A stretch of DNA of 31,342 nt from Phoronis australis. Taxonomy: Eukaryota; Phoronida; Phoronidae. Position numbers and translations under genes: made by a program. Every line of letters begins with the position of its first letter. The first letter of the stretch is position 1. The notes under the pieces are model-generated. The model saw only the letters and a list, made by a program, of their open reading frames with translations, did no database searches and was not told where the DNA came from. Positions 8,871-18,712 of the stretch are shown piece by piece. Where the stretch lies: the NCBI GenBank assembly GCA_002633005.1, contig NMRA01000926.1, positions 65,668-97,009 of the forward strand. The letters run 5' to 3'.

Positions 8871-9693
8871 AAACAAATAATAAGAACTAGAAATATTATT
8901 GTCACACCGTAACAATAATGTACTCTGCGCGTGCGTATTACTGGAATTGTTATGGGAAATTACTGACAGCAACCAGTTTACAAATACGTAAAGGAATTCT
9001 TTAAAATTGTTGGAGAAACTTCATGTTAGTATTTTGATGACGTTTCCACTAAATGACCTCTTCCGGTGCATTATGAGACCCGATGAAGGAAGAATTGTAA
9101 ATATGATTAAAAGTTTGGTTAATGCTAAGAATCACAGATTTTTACTTTAAGCACTTCAGAATACAAGATGAATGAATTGGTCGAACTTTCAGAAGAAAAA
9201 TTCACCTAATGACCCCATGGGTGCAACAAATGACCTGAAAATTTAGAATTCAATCTCAATCACGTTTAGTAAACATGTACATAATTTTGAAGTCTCTAGC
9301 TCAAAATTTTAGTTTGCACCCAATGACCTTCGACCTATTTTTTTCTGATTGGTTAGGCCTATTGCGTAGTAAAGTAGGGTGTTCAAGTGGCATGTTGACT
9401 TACACCAGTGTGCTGAAATTGAAAAGAATTTCTAAAAATTGTAGATGTAACACTTTGAACGTTAGATGACCTTTGTACTAATTGACCCTATCCGTGCATT
9501 ATAAGCGTCTTCAGTAGAGCTATTGGAAAGCCCGTGAAAAGTGTGCTTAATGCTGAGAATCACAGTTGTCTAACGCTTGACACATCAGAATACTTGTTGA
9601 ATGAAAAGGACAAGTTTTCCGAAGATAAATGCACCTAATGACCCCATGGTTCCACTAAATGTCCTGAAACTTTGTATTTCGAATTGAATTAGT
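8871..9693 (+). mobile_element. Module A3 (copy of LINE 5' module, 3'-truncated)
   Basis: A third A-type module starting in AATAATAAGAACTAG after a short AATAAG-like tail. It has a near-perfect hairpin (8895-8919, one mismatch), then TACTGACAGCAA, a first monomer ending near 9063 and a second near 9493, and a DR1-like box at 9324-9336. Similarity to A2 ends abruptly after TTTCGAATTGAATTAG at 9693, where unrelated sequence begins. The missing part corresponds to the last ~290 bases of A2. Confidence 0.75.
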
Positions 9694-10058
9694 CATCGTT
9701 TAGTACAGACAATTTACACTTATTAGCAACATTTCTTTTCACTTACATCTCTTTATTTGCTTGCATAACTTTTGAAAAATATATGGACAGTTCACAAGAG
9801 ACAACTGGAATCTTAAAACTAATTCTAAGGCCTGTGGACACATTTAAAAAGTCAGGTACTTGTTTTCAATTTTTCGAATGTCACAAGTTGAACAAAGTTT
9901 AACTTCTCTCAGCATACAAAATGTTGTCCCAGCTCTATCATTCTATCATCAGCGAATGACTTGTGCATCAAATATGCACCAGTGGAGACCTCATACACGG
10001 TTTCTCTCATGCCTAATATTTTCCCTTTTAAGATGTAATTTGAAAAATTGCTATGTAT

Positions 10059-10215
10059 CTAATTTACAGCTTCTTGCCACATTTGATTTTCTATATCTAT
10101 ACAACGCTGTCGAAATTCTTTTAAAAATCGAAGCTCATTACCCACGCCTTTTGAATACCACACGATTCCATATCCTTTGGGGTATAATATTTTTTTCATT
10201 TCCAGAGACCAACAG
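10059..10215 (-). pseudogene. LINE ORF2 C-terminal fragment (minus strand)
   Basis: On the minus strand, about 50 codons read from near 10215 down to a stop at 10059-10061. They contain YPKGYGIVWYSKGVGNELRF and then LKEFRQRCIDIENQMWQEAVN. The combination G(F/Y)G-x-VW-x5-VGN, a run of aromatic/basic residues (FLKEFRQR) and a terminal W resembles, from memory, a block downstream of reverse transcriptase in L1-like or related invertebrate LINE ORF2 proteins. No polymerase motifs are found upstream; microsatellite begins at about 10240. I therefore treat it as a small isolated relic. The family assignment is tentative. Confidence 0.5.
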
Positions 10216-10236
10216 TCTCAGTTTTCTCCGCCATTT

Positions 10237-10375
10237 AAATAGTAATAATAGTAGCAGTTACTATGTGTTTTTATTGTTCCAATTACTATTAGTAATATCA
10301 GAATTACTATGTGTTATTGTTATTGGTATTGTTATTATTGGTATTTTTATTATCTTTGTCATCACCATTTTTAAA
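10237..10375. repeat. Degenerate TTATTG/TTATTGG microsatellite
   Basis: An AT-rich simple-repeat tract of imperfect TTATTGTTATTGGTATT and AATAATAGTAGCAG units. It accounts for the hydrophobic tail of the chance open frame across it. Confidence 0.75.
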
Positions 10376-12222
10376 TTATGTGTGTGAATGTCTGTAAGAG
10401 TGAGTGAAATTTCTCAATTTTTGTTTACTTAAGACAGACTACAAGAACTGGCAAGGGAACCCCACACCACCTTCACTAATTCTGGTGATAACATTAACGA
10501 GTGTGAAAAAACTAACATTGCAAGTGACAAATGAACTACTAGCCTGTTGTGAAACTGATTGATGCTGATGAATCTAGACTTTCATATGGATCAGATATGC
10601 AGTTCAACAGTCATATCTAATGGTGGTTGACCATCCCCATTTCACTTCAAAACCAGTACTATCCCCATAGTGGTATCCAGTTATGTAATCGAATTAGCTA
10701 GCTCAAGTCAAGCCTGATAACACTGAGTTAATACCCTGCATTGTTGGCTTTGCCAGGTCTACTAAAGAACTGCTTGAGAATAGACAGTAACTCACCAAGA
10801 GGGATAGTAAATTTAAGCAACTAATCATATATTCCTAACAATGTTTATGCACACTGCTAGGTCATTGTTCACTTTTTCTTAGAACTTAACCATTTAATTC
10901 TAATGCAATCACCTTAGAAATAAAGTATTTTAAGTGCACAACAACTTATTAAACTTTAAGTTCATTCTATGCTGGATTTTTCATGGACATTTTTCATACC
11001 AGTATAAGCAACTGTAGTACCCAAAACAGTGAACAAGTTTGTCACAAAAGCACTGTATTCTCTAGATTCAATTCATGTGTTATATATGAGGACTCTTTTG
11101 GCCTGAAATTTGTTGTTCTGTCTTTGATAAATTTGTATTTTTTTCTTTTCTTTGTTTTCACTTTTACTTTTTACCATCTTTAAACCTCTGCTTTACACCA
11201 TTGCTTTTCACCAGGTTCCTAATTTCTGGGTGTACAATCTCAAAATCTCTGAATCAAAGTTTAACTGTTATAAACTAGTTGACACACTGACTGGTTGACC
11301 TCCAAGCTGTATTGACCATTTATTGCTCTGTTTTTATCACATTACCATGCAGAGGACAACAGGAGATTGGCAAATTAACTTCAGTGGCTAAGAAAGATTT
11401 CCCACACCTTGGCTAGAGTGATAGGGTCAGTATACAGTGAAGTAAAGATTCCTCAATTTATAACGCAATATGTTGGAACAGTAAAATTTTATTTTGTCAA
11501 ATTTTTCAACAAAAGTAAAAAGGATTAAAACATTTACTTCGCTACTTGTTCAACTGGAAAAATGACAACTTTGGCAATTGTTTTTGTTCTAAATTGTGGA
11601 ATCTGCTGATATAACAAGAACCCAAAACTATGGCAGCCGCATTTTTGCACATCCAAACTTATTTAAACAAGAACAGTATTTTACCATCCTTTAGGCTGTT
11701 GAATCACGTGGTCATTCAAATTGTACTTTGCTATTTTTACTTTCTACTCATTCGTAAATAAATTCTTTAAGAAACAAAAGTGTAGACACTATACATTTGT
11801 GCATCTTAATTCGTTGTACACCAGAAAATTTTAATTCATTTAGAATGAAATTTGTTTCGTTAGTTTATTCCCTTTAAGTTAAACGTTTTTCACATTCCCA
11901 TCAATAAGGCAAAATCATCATGTGGTGAATCAAAGCTGTAGTTGTGAAATTTAGCATATTTTTGAGAAAGTGAATTTTCTGTTTGAGCTAAGATACATAG
12001 CTTGAAAACTAATTCGGGAACCCTACTTTTTTGCTCATGTCATTGCACATTCACAGGACATTAAAAAAAAATATTTTTTTTTATTAAATTTTTGCATAGA
12101 AGCCAAAATGCTTAATTCTGAGGTACCCAAAAATCATGGAAAAATGTGCTCTAACACTGATGTAAGAAAACCATTTAACCAGGAAATATTATTGAAGCAG
12201 CTGCAATATAAAATTGATATCC

Positions 12223-14313
12223 TGCGGAACGTTTCCGCAAGTGCTCCGTTTATTAGTTAATTATTGTTACGGTTATACATTTATGTTTCATGCTTGTTGC
12301 ACATTAACATTTGAATATTCCGTATCTTGTATTAACATTCTACCAAAAGCGATAAAATGGCATAGACAAGATATCAATTTTTCCCTGAGTCTGCTAGAAG
12401 TAGGTTTCTGCATCAAAAACCATTCTGCAAGTTCCTCACTGATTAATTATTGCTCGTGATGACACATTGATATTTTTACGTGTTATTGAGAATAGAATAT
12501 ATTTCAACCTTATAGGTAAGAATATTAAAAAATTGTGAGCTCCACAAAACTATAGTTTGCGGTAGATATTCTGATACCTTTATGTTTAATGCTTGTTGTA
12601 AGTCAAGATTGAATATTTCATGGCTTGTGTTAAGGTTCCAAAAGCCGTAAAATGGCATAGACAAGATGTCAATTTTTCTCGAGTCTGCTTGAGGTAGGTT
12701 TCTGCATCACAAACCATTCAGCAAGTTCCCCACTGATTAATCATTGTTCATGTTGACACATTGATATTTCCATATGCTATTAAGAATAGAGTATATTTCA
12801 ACTGAAATGTGCAAGAATTTTTTTTCAAACTTGTGAGGATCACAAAAGTATTGTTTGCGGAATGGTTCCGCATGCGGAACGGTTCCGCAACTGTCACTTT
12901 TATTAATTAATTATTGTTAGGGTAGAAATTTTGTCACTTTTATGTTTAAAGCTCTTTGTACGTTAAGATTCCAATATTTCGTGGCTTGTGTTAACGTTCT
13001 ACCAAAAGCGGTAAAATGTCATAGACTATATGTCGATTTTTCCCCGAGTGTGCTTGAGGTAGGTTTCTGCATCACAAACCATTCAGAAAGTTCCCCACTG
13101 ATTAATCATTGCTCATGTTGACACATTGATATTTCCATGTGCTATTGGGAATAGAGTATATTTCAACGGAAATGGGCAAGAAATTTTTTTTCAAACTTGT
13201 GAGGATCACAAAAGTATTGTTTGCGGAATGGTTCCGCATGCGGAACGGTTCCGCAACTGTCACTTTTATTAATTAATTATTGTAAGGGTAGAAATTTTGA
13301 TACCTTTATGTTTTAATGCTTGTTGTAAGTCAAGATTGAATATTTCATGGCTTGTGTTAAGGTTCCAAAAGCGGTAAAATGGCATAGACAAGATGTCAAT
13401 TTTTCTCGAGTCTGCTTGAGGTAGGTTTCTGCATCACAAACCATTCAGAAAGTTCCCCACTGATTAATCATTGCTCATGTTGACACATTGATATTTCCAT
13501 GTGCTATTGAGAATAGAGTATATTTCAACGGAAATGGGCAAGAAATTTTTTTCAAACTTGTGAGGATCACAAAAGTATTGTTTGCGGAATGGTTCCGCAT
13601 GCGGAACGGTTCCGCAACTGTCACTTTTATTAATTAATTATTGTAAGGGTAGAAACTTTGATACCTTTATGTTTAATGCTTGTTGTAAGTCAAGATTGAA
13701 TATTTCATGGCTTGTGTTAAGGTTCCAAAAGCGGTAAAATGGCATAGACAAGATGTCAATTTTTCTCGAGTCTGCTTGAGGTAGGTTTCTGCATCACAAA
13801 CCATTCAGCAAGTTCCCCACTGATTAATCATTGTTCATGTTGACACGTTGATATTTCCATGTGCCATTGAGAATAGAGTATATTTCAACGGAAATGTGCA
13901 AGAATTTTTTTTTCAAACTTGTGAGGATCATAAAAGTATTGTTTGCGGAATGGTTCCGCATGCGGAACGGTTCTGCAACTGTCACTTTTATTAATTAATT
14001 ATTGTTAGGGTAGAAATTTTGATACTTTTATGTTTAATGCTCTTTGTACGTTAAGATTCCTATATTTCGTTGCTTGTGTTCACGTTCTACCAAAAGCGGT
14101 AAAATGTCATAGACAATATGTCGATTTTTCCTCGAGTCTGCTTGAGGTATAGGTTTCTGCATCACAAACCATTCAGCAAGTTCCCCACTGATTAATCATT
14201 GCTCATGTTGACGCATTGATATTTCCATGTGCTATTGAGAATAGAGTATATTTCAACGGAAATGTGCAAGAAAATGAGGATCCCAAAATATTGTTTTCGG
14301 GAACGGTTCCGCA
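12223..14313. repeat. Satellite array, ~361-base higher-order units
   Basis: Head-to-tail units whose palindrome pairs begin at 12856, 13222, 13583, 13944 and 14297 (periods 366, 361, 361, 353). Two older, diverged units sit before these, at 12223 and about 12553, the second having lost its palindromes. Each unit contains GATACCTTTATGTTTAATGC, AAAAGCGGTAAAATG, TCTGCTTGAGGTAGG, CATTCAGCAAGTTCCCCAC and TGACACATTGATATTTCC. Inside a unit, two diverged halves align: ATTAAT(T/C)ATTG followed by GATA, 24 bases from the ATTG start to the GATA end in both, and then ATG. The 361-base unit is thus a dimer of ~199- and ~167-base monomers. Middle units are the most alike, edge units the most diverged, as expected from unequal exchange. 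Confidence 0.9.
12856..12889. repeat. Tandem 17-base palindromes (type example)
   Basis: TGCGGAATGGTTCCGCA followed without spacing by TGCGGAACGGTTCCGCA. The second has two perfect 8-base arms around one central base; the first has one mismatch. The same doublet occurs at 13222-13255, 13583-13616, 13944-13977, 14297-14330, 14471-14504, 14645-14678 and 14815-14847, with 0-4 changes. A single copy (TGCGGAACGTTTCCGCA) lies at 12223-12239. Confidence 0.95.
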
Positions 14314-14850
14314 TGCGGAACGGTTCCGCAACTGTCAAATTGATCAACTAATTACTGTTAGGATTGTCACATCGATACTTTCAAGTGGCATTGATAATGT
14401 AATGCATTTTAAGTTGAATGGGGAAATCAAATACCCAGCAAAACCATTCTGTTTGGGTAATCGCTACCCATACAGAACGGTTCCGTATGCGGAATGGTTC
14501 CGCAACTGTCACATTGATCAAGTAATTATTATTAGGATTGTCACATCGATACTTTCAAGTGGCATTGATAATTTTATGCATTTTAAGTTGAATGGGGAAA
14601 TCAAATACCCAGCAAAACCATTCTGTTTGGGTAATCGCTACCCATACAGAACGGTTCCGTATGCGGAATGGTTCTGCAACTGTCACATTGATCAAGTAAT
14701 TATTATTAGGATTGTCACATCGATACTTTCAAGTGGCATTGATTATGGAATGCATTTTAACTTTATTGGTCATGAGAATTTAAAAAAAATGAGTTCCCCA
14801 AAAACTATTCTGTTTGCGGAACCGTTCCGCATGTGGAACCTTCTGCAACC
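14297..14850. repeat. Satellite, ~174-base monomeric units
   Basis: From 14297 the array changes to shorter units: palindrome doublets at 14297, 14471, 14645 and 14815 (periods 174, 174, 170). The unit carries AGGATTGTCACATCGATACT, AAGTGGCATTGATAATTTT and TACCCAGCAAAACCATTCTG. The ATT(A/G)...GATA spacing of 24 bases seen in both halves of the 361-base unit is kept. These are therefore the same monomer family in non-dimerised form. Two units are nearly identical, suggesting recent duplication. Because 174 is divisible by three, a 219-codon frame stays open here (14216-14875) with a repeating 58-residue block. I regard that as a by-product. Confidence 0.9.
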
Positions 14851-15090
14851 GTCACATTGTTTAATATATTATTGAGAGTGGGCACATTATACTCTCAAGT
14901 ACTATTGAGAATGGAATGTAATTCATGTTTATTGGGCCGGGAGAAAATTAAAAATTTTAGTGCCGTGCTATTTTTTTTCTGTTTGTGGAACCCTTCTGGA
15001 ACTTTCACATTGATTTTTAAAAATAAATTGTTATTCCACAAAATATACATAATATTTCTCAAGTCACAGTATTTCACAAAACTTGCGCAG

Positions 15091-15225
15091 TGCGTAATAT
15101 TCCGCAAAATCTGCGGAAAATTCGGCACACTTGCGGAATATTCCGCAGATTTTGCGGAGTATTTTGCAGATTTTGCAAGTTTTGTGGATTACGCAGATTA
15201 CGCACTCAGTGCGGAATATTCCGCA
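15091..15225. repeat. Cluster of AT-centred palindromes
   Basis: Outside recognisable satellite units, four related 16-base sites occur in 135 bases. They are TGCGTAATATTCCGCA (15091-15106), perfect palindromes TGCGGAATATTCCGCA (15132-15147 and 15210-15225), and TGCGGAGTATTTTGCA (15153-15168). Further half-sites (CTGCGGAAAATTC, TTTTGCAGATTTTGCAAG) fill the spaces. The arms match the satellite palindromes, but the centre is ATAT or TAT instead of ACGGT. Surrounding sequence does not resemble the satellite. Confidence 0.85.
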
Positions 15226-15246
15226 AGGCAAAAATTGAACTTCTAA

Positions 15247-15877
15247 TTAAGAAAATGCTAATTGAGGAAATAAACATGTAACACTGTAAACATGTTTAGG
15301 GTAAAGTATAGATTTGCTACATACCATTTTATGGCCCTAAGTTAATATTAAAAAAGTGCAGAACCGTTCCGCACCCTTTGAGACTAAATAATATTGTCTC
15401 ATTTGAGAAAATATCGCCTTAGGAACTAACTTTTAAAAATTGAAGTTTTCCAAGAGCAGTAAATTTCAAGAAGACTAGTATGCAAAATTAGAGAGCATAT
15501 TTGAAGGTCAGACACGTGAAAACAACGTTCCGTCAATTTTGTTCTTTTTATCCTTCTAAAGTCAGACAGCCATCGTGTTTTCTGCTCAACGCCTTTCATT
15601 ACAGTGGTGTCGCTGCCCCTGGCCTTCTGGAAACAGTATTTCATGAACATTTTGTGTCATTTGGTGAGCTTTCTCTTTCGAATTTAGAGCTATTCGATCG
15701 AACGTTACATACCCCATGGTAAGTTTTCCTCAAACCCCTCTGGTGTTTTTGTCTGGTGGACATCTAGTTAACCCTACCTATGATTGCGTAACACTCTCCT
15801 GATGTTACTGGCATTTTAGTCAATAACACTTCTGTCACTTGGAGATTTGTTTGTGAATAGAAACGTCCTCAGTCACT
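15247..15877. other. No gene seen; one isolated palindrome
   Basis: About 630 bases without supported coding sequence. An isolated TGCAGAACCGTTCCGCA at 15357-15373 (one arm mismatch) is the last member of the palindrome family. The short frames at 15426-15722 overlap one another on both strands and show no motif. The right part may be the 5' UTR of the LINE that starts at 15878. Confidence 0.45.
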
Positions 15878-16505
15878 ATGGCGGATCTTGACCTAGAAAG
15901 AGACTCCAATCCATTGGAGATAGAATAATTCGGCCTTTAAAGAAGTCTTCGATGAAGAACTGGGAAAATTGAAGAACGACTTACAAGCAATAAGACAGGA
16001 AAATCAAGAGTTAAAGAATAAATTGAACACGTATGAACAGTACTCTAGATGTAACTCGATTAGGATCCATGGCATTGGTGGACAGCCAAACGAAGACTGC
16101 GACCGTTTTGTTAAAAACTTCTTTCAGGATAATCTCAACTTGTCCATCCATCTGGACAAGATAGACCGCGCTCACCGAGGAGGAAAGCACCCCCAGATAC
16201 GGCCTCAAGAAGACTAAGAAGTTTTAGTACTGCAAATCATGCCAACCCTAGATAAATCATTGTTAAATTTACCAGCTATCAGTGCAGACAAAGTGTTTTG
16301 ACTTTGAAAAAAAAACTCGAGGGCACAAGATTCTTCATAAGCGAAGACCTAACTACACATAGAACTACATGTACCCACTTATACAGACGATGAATAAAAA
16401 AACCCAGGTGAAATTGCGTGGTCCAAAGACGGAAGAATCTAAGTTCTGACAACAGATAATACATTCAAGATTATTACAAGAGTAAGCGGTCTACATGTAC
16501 CATAG
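15878..16505 (+). pseudogene. L1/Tx1-type LINE ORF1, multiply frameshifted
   Basis: Relic of an ORF1 RNA-binding protein. ATG at 15878 (in CACTATGGCGG) gives MADLDLERDSNPLEIE and then a stop. The next frame (about 15940-16217) has a coiled coil (LKNDLQAIRQENQELKNKL), the hallmark YEQYSRCNSIRIHGI at the start of the RRM-like fold, and KIDRAHRGGKH (usual form: I(D/S)RAHRxG). Further scraps follow in other frames: FISEDLTTH near 16330-16356, then EIAWSKDGRI (16411-16440) and LTTDNTFKIITR to a stop at 16503-16505. These are the C-terminal signatures of L1-like ORF1. At least three frameshifts or stops are present. The partner ORF2 lies at 18713. Confidence 0.8.
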
Positions 16506-17399
16506 TGATACAAATCGTTGTTCGTGACACGTGGACGATTTGGATCTCCATTTCAAGAAATAGCCAGTGATATCGCCTTGCGAGTACGATCATGTTTTCG
16601 TCCTTGTCCTTTTGACCCCTTTCGTATAATGTACACATTTTTAAATCTTGGATCTACATTTGAGCTTCTTATGTCAACCTTATTAAGCGTAACATTAGCA
16701 TTACCAGCAATTCGTAAACTAGGTCATCCGCCAGGTTCTCTGCGTAAACTAGGTCATCGTTTATGGACCAGTTAGCGCTTCACTCTCCGCGTGTCTACTG
16801 GAGAGAAGCACCAGGAAGGTTGTTCTACATTTTGTAGCCCAAAATTACCAAAGTTCAAATATATTCCGTTAAAAAGGAAAGACAAAACATATTGTTACAG
16901 ATATGCCTGGCCAATATCATGAGTCAACACTCGTAAGCAAATCAAAGCTGTCCTTACTCGTTACCTTATCAGTCGCACTACCTGTCAATCGACTAGTTTT
17001 CAGTTAGCAATGCAACAATACAACTCTCATAAATTCAACTTGTAATGACCCCTTTCAATTTTAAACCATGCCCGAAGTACTCGGAAACAAATTATTGTTA
17101 GGTACAAAGAGGTATTTTTTCTTTGAAGTGGATCGTAAACACCTCGGGTGACTAGAGTTTTCCGCACATAGCTACTTTGGTTTAGAGCTGATTGAGCTTC
17201 CGTACTATGTGCCGGCCGGTCAAGGGCCAATCCCTGTTGTACGCACTACTTAGAGCATTTGAATCAAACTGTTATATATATAGAGAAAACGTTTATTAGT
17301 GTACTGGTGTGAATATTATCAGTGATTTAACCAAAAACTTCGAATTAACTAGACGCACTAATGATAGTCTATGATGATGAACTGATATCAAAAGACCAA

Positions 17400-17805
17400 A
17401 ATTGGCAATTTTCGGCCAGCACATGTTTAATACAAAATTTTGTCTAATTTTTTTCAAACTCCTAAATTTCAATATTCATTATACTGTCATCTGTTGGGTC
17501 TATCGGCAACTAACCGCACATGAAAGGCTTGGTCGAAAATTATCGTTTTCTCACATGCACTTTCGGGTTTTTAGCGGCGATTCCACTTATCGAAGCGACA
17601 AAATAAGCCAAAATTTGGCCATACCATGTTAAACATAAAATTTTTTCATATTTTGCTGAAATTTGGCCACATTTTTAACAAAATACTTATCTATGTTATG
17701 TGCTATCGGCAAATGTGATTGAGTCATAAATAAAACCCTCACGCTGTGTTTTCTGCGAATCCCATGTACCCTGAAGGGGGCTAATTGAGTGATTTTCGCG
17801 CATGC
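17400..17805. repeat. Two diverged tandem copies of a ~203-base unit
   Basis: Shared landmarks lie 203 bases apart: GGCC(A) followed by CATGTT at 17414 and 17617, AAAATTTT soon after each, and CTATCGGCAA at 17500 and 17703. Copies are clearly diverged, so the duplication is old. Confidence 0.75.
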
Positions 17806-18084
17806 GCAGTTCACGGTTTCAATATTGCTGGTAATGTGAAATCCTTGTAAAATCCCCAAATGATTAACAATAAGTGCGTGTCTATATTTGTCCGAATCAT
17901 TTGTCAATGAAATCCAGTAATTAATATATTATATGATTACCCCTAATTAGACAAATGAAACCTATTGTTAATTAAGTAATCAATTACAAAGAGTAACCAC
18001 GCTAGCGCCCTCTTTAAAAATTACTTTAATCAAACAACCAAAACAATCAACTGCCTTATTTGCTATCCAATCTAGGACTCTCCA

Positions 18085-18276
18085 CTTGTTGGAGGTCTGT
18101 CCTGTTGGTGAATCTTCGAACTACACACACACTGTACAGCGACAGTGTACTTGCTGGTCACCGTCTCTGGTGATGCAACACTTGCAGGCAATTTCTTCTA
18201 CCCGCGACTCTTCTTGCTGGTCACTGTCTCTGGCTGATGAAGCAACAATTCAGGTAGTATCTTACTACCCACGATG
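18085..18276. repeat. Three imperfect ~64-base tandem units
   Basis: Units begin CTTGTTGGAGGTCTGTC (18085), CTTGCTGGTCACCGTCTCTGG (18150) and CTTGCTGGTCACTGTCTCTGG (18213), spaced 65 and 63 bases. The last two are closest. Followed by degraded sequence. Looks like a minisatellite; an LTR or promoter origin cannot be excluded. Confidence 0.75.
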
Positions 18277-18712
18277 CAAGTGGCTAGCTCTTAGTTAACT
18301 TCCTGTTCGTTAACCCTTTCCCTTTCCAATATCCTTTCTAGAATTTTCCACGAGATGGCTCTGTCGTACAATTTTCTCTGTACACTGTAGCAAGTCTTTA
18401 TGCTTCAACTAATATAGCGCATCCAATTATCTTTCTGATTTCAGCCCATAAAATAACATCCTACTTATTTAGTGATTGGCTAATAAATACCACATGATCA
18501 TATCCACTCGTATTATTGACTGTTACAATTTGTTCTCAGAATATTCTAGAATCTCTAGAGTACTTTGACCCCAGAACCTAAAGTTGTAAACACCATCTAA
18601 AAATAGATTTTGACGTTAAAATACATGTCAACATGTCTGACCCCATGATTTAAAAGTACATATGCACAAATTTTGGACATCTTAAAATGGATCTATTCTT
18701 ACTAATTAGTTA

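Larger units (their letters stand above)
9694..12222. other. Intergenic AT-rich region, one LINE scrap only
   Basis: 2.5 kb without a gene I can support on either strand. The plus-strand frame at 9860-10387 is probably a chance opening: its 3' part translates a microsatellite, and a LINE scrap reads on the opposite strand. From 10400 to 12222 I see no splice-framed coding, no repeats of the flanking families and no RNA gene. Confidence 0.5.
16506..18712. other. 2.2-kb interruption between LINE ORF1 and ORF2
   Basis: In L1/Tx1 elements ORF1 and ORF2 are normally adjacent or overlapping, so this block is probably an insertion or a rearrangement. I recognise no transposase, integrase or terminal inverted repeat. 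It contains a direct repeat CGTAAACTAGGTCATC (16712-16727 and 16743-16758), a ~203-base duplication at 17400-17805 and ~64-base units at 18085-18276. The short frames at 16518-16775, 17027-17230 and 17629-17907 have no recognisable domain. Confidence 0.55.

Noticed and set aside
9860-10387. A 175-codon plus-strand frame with a hydrophobic C-terminus
   Set aside because: It overlaps a LINE relic on the other strand, and its tail translates a TTATTG microsatellite.
12223-14850. CRISPR-like array of regularly spaced palindromic repeats
   Set aside because: The spacers are themselves repeats of the same unit, units are ~174-361 bases, no cas genes exist, and the context is eukaryotic.
14216-14875. 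A 219-codon frame with a repeating 58-residue block that resembles a repeat protein
   Set aside because: The repeat is the 174-base satellite unit, whose length is divisible by three. The frame dissolves into the 361-base units upstream, and no start context, splice structure or domain supports it.
14833-15246. A 137-codon frame ending in alternating AEYSADFAEYFADF-like residues
   Set aside because: It translates the palindrome cluster and an AT-rich tract. The periodicity comes from the DNA palindromes.
16518-16775. 85-codon plus frame and an overlapping ~54-codon minus frame with IRKGSKGQGRKHDRTRKA
   Set aside because: Neither shows a known domain or splice support. The plus frame includes a 31-base-spaced direct repeat. 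It was kept only as part of the unexplained interruption.
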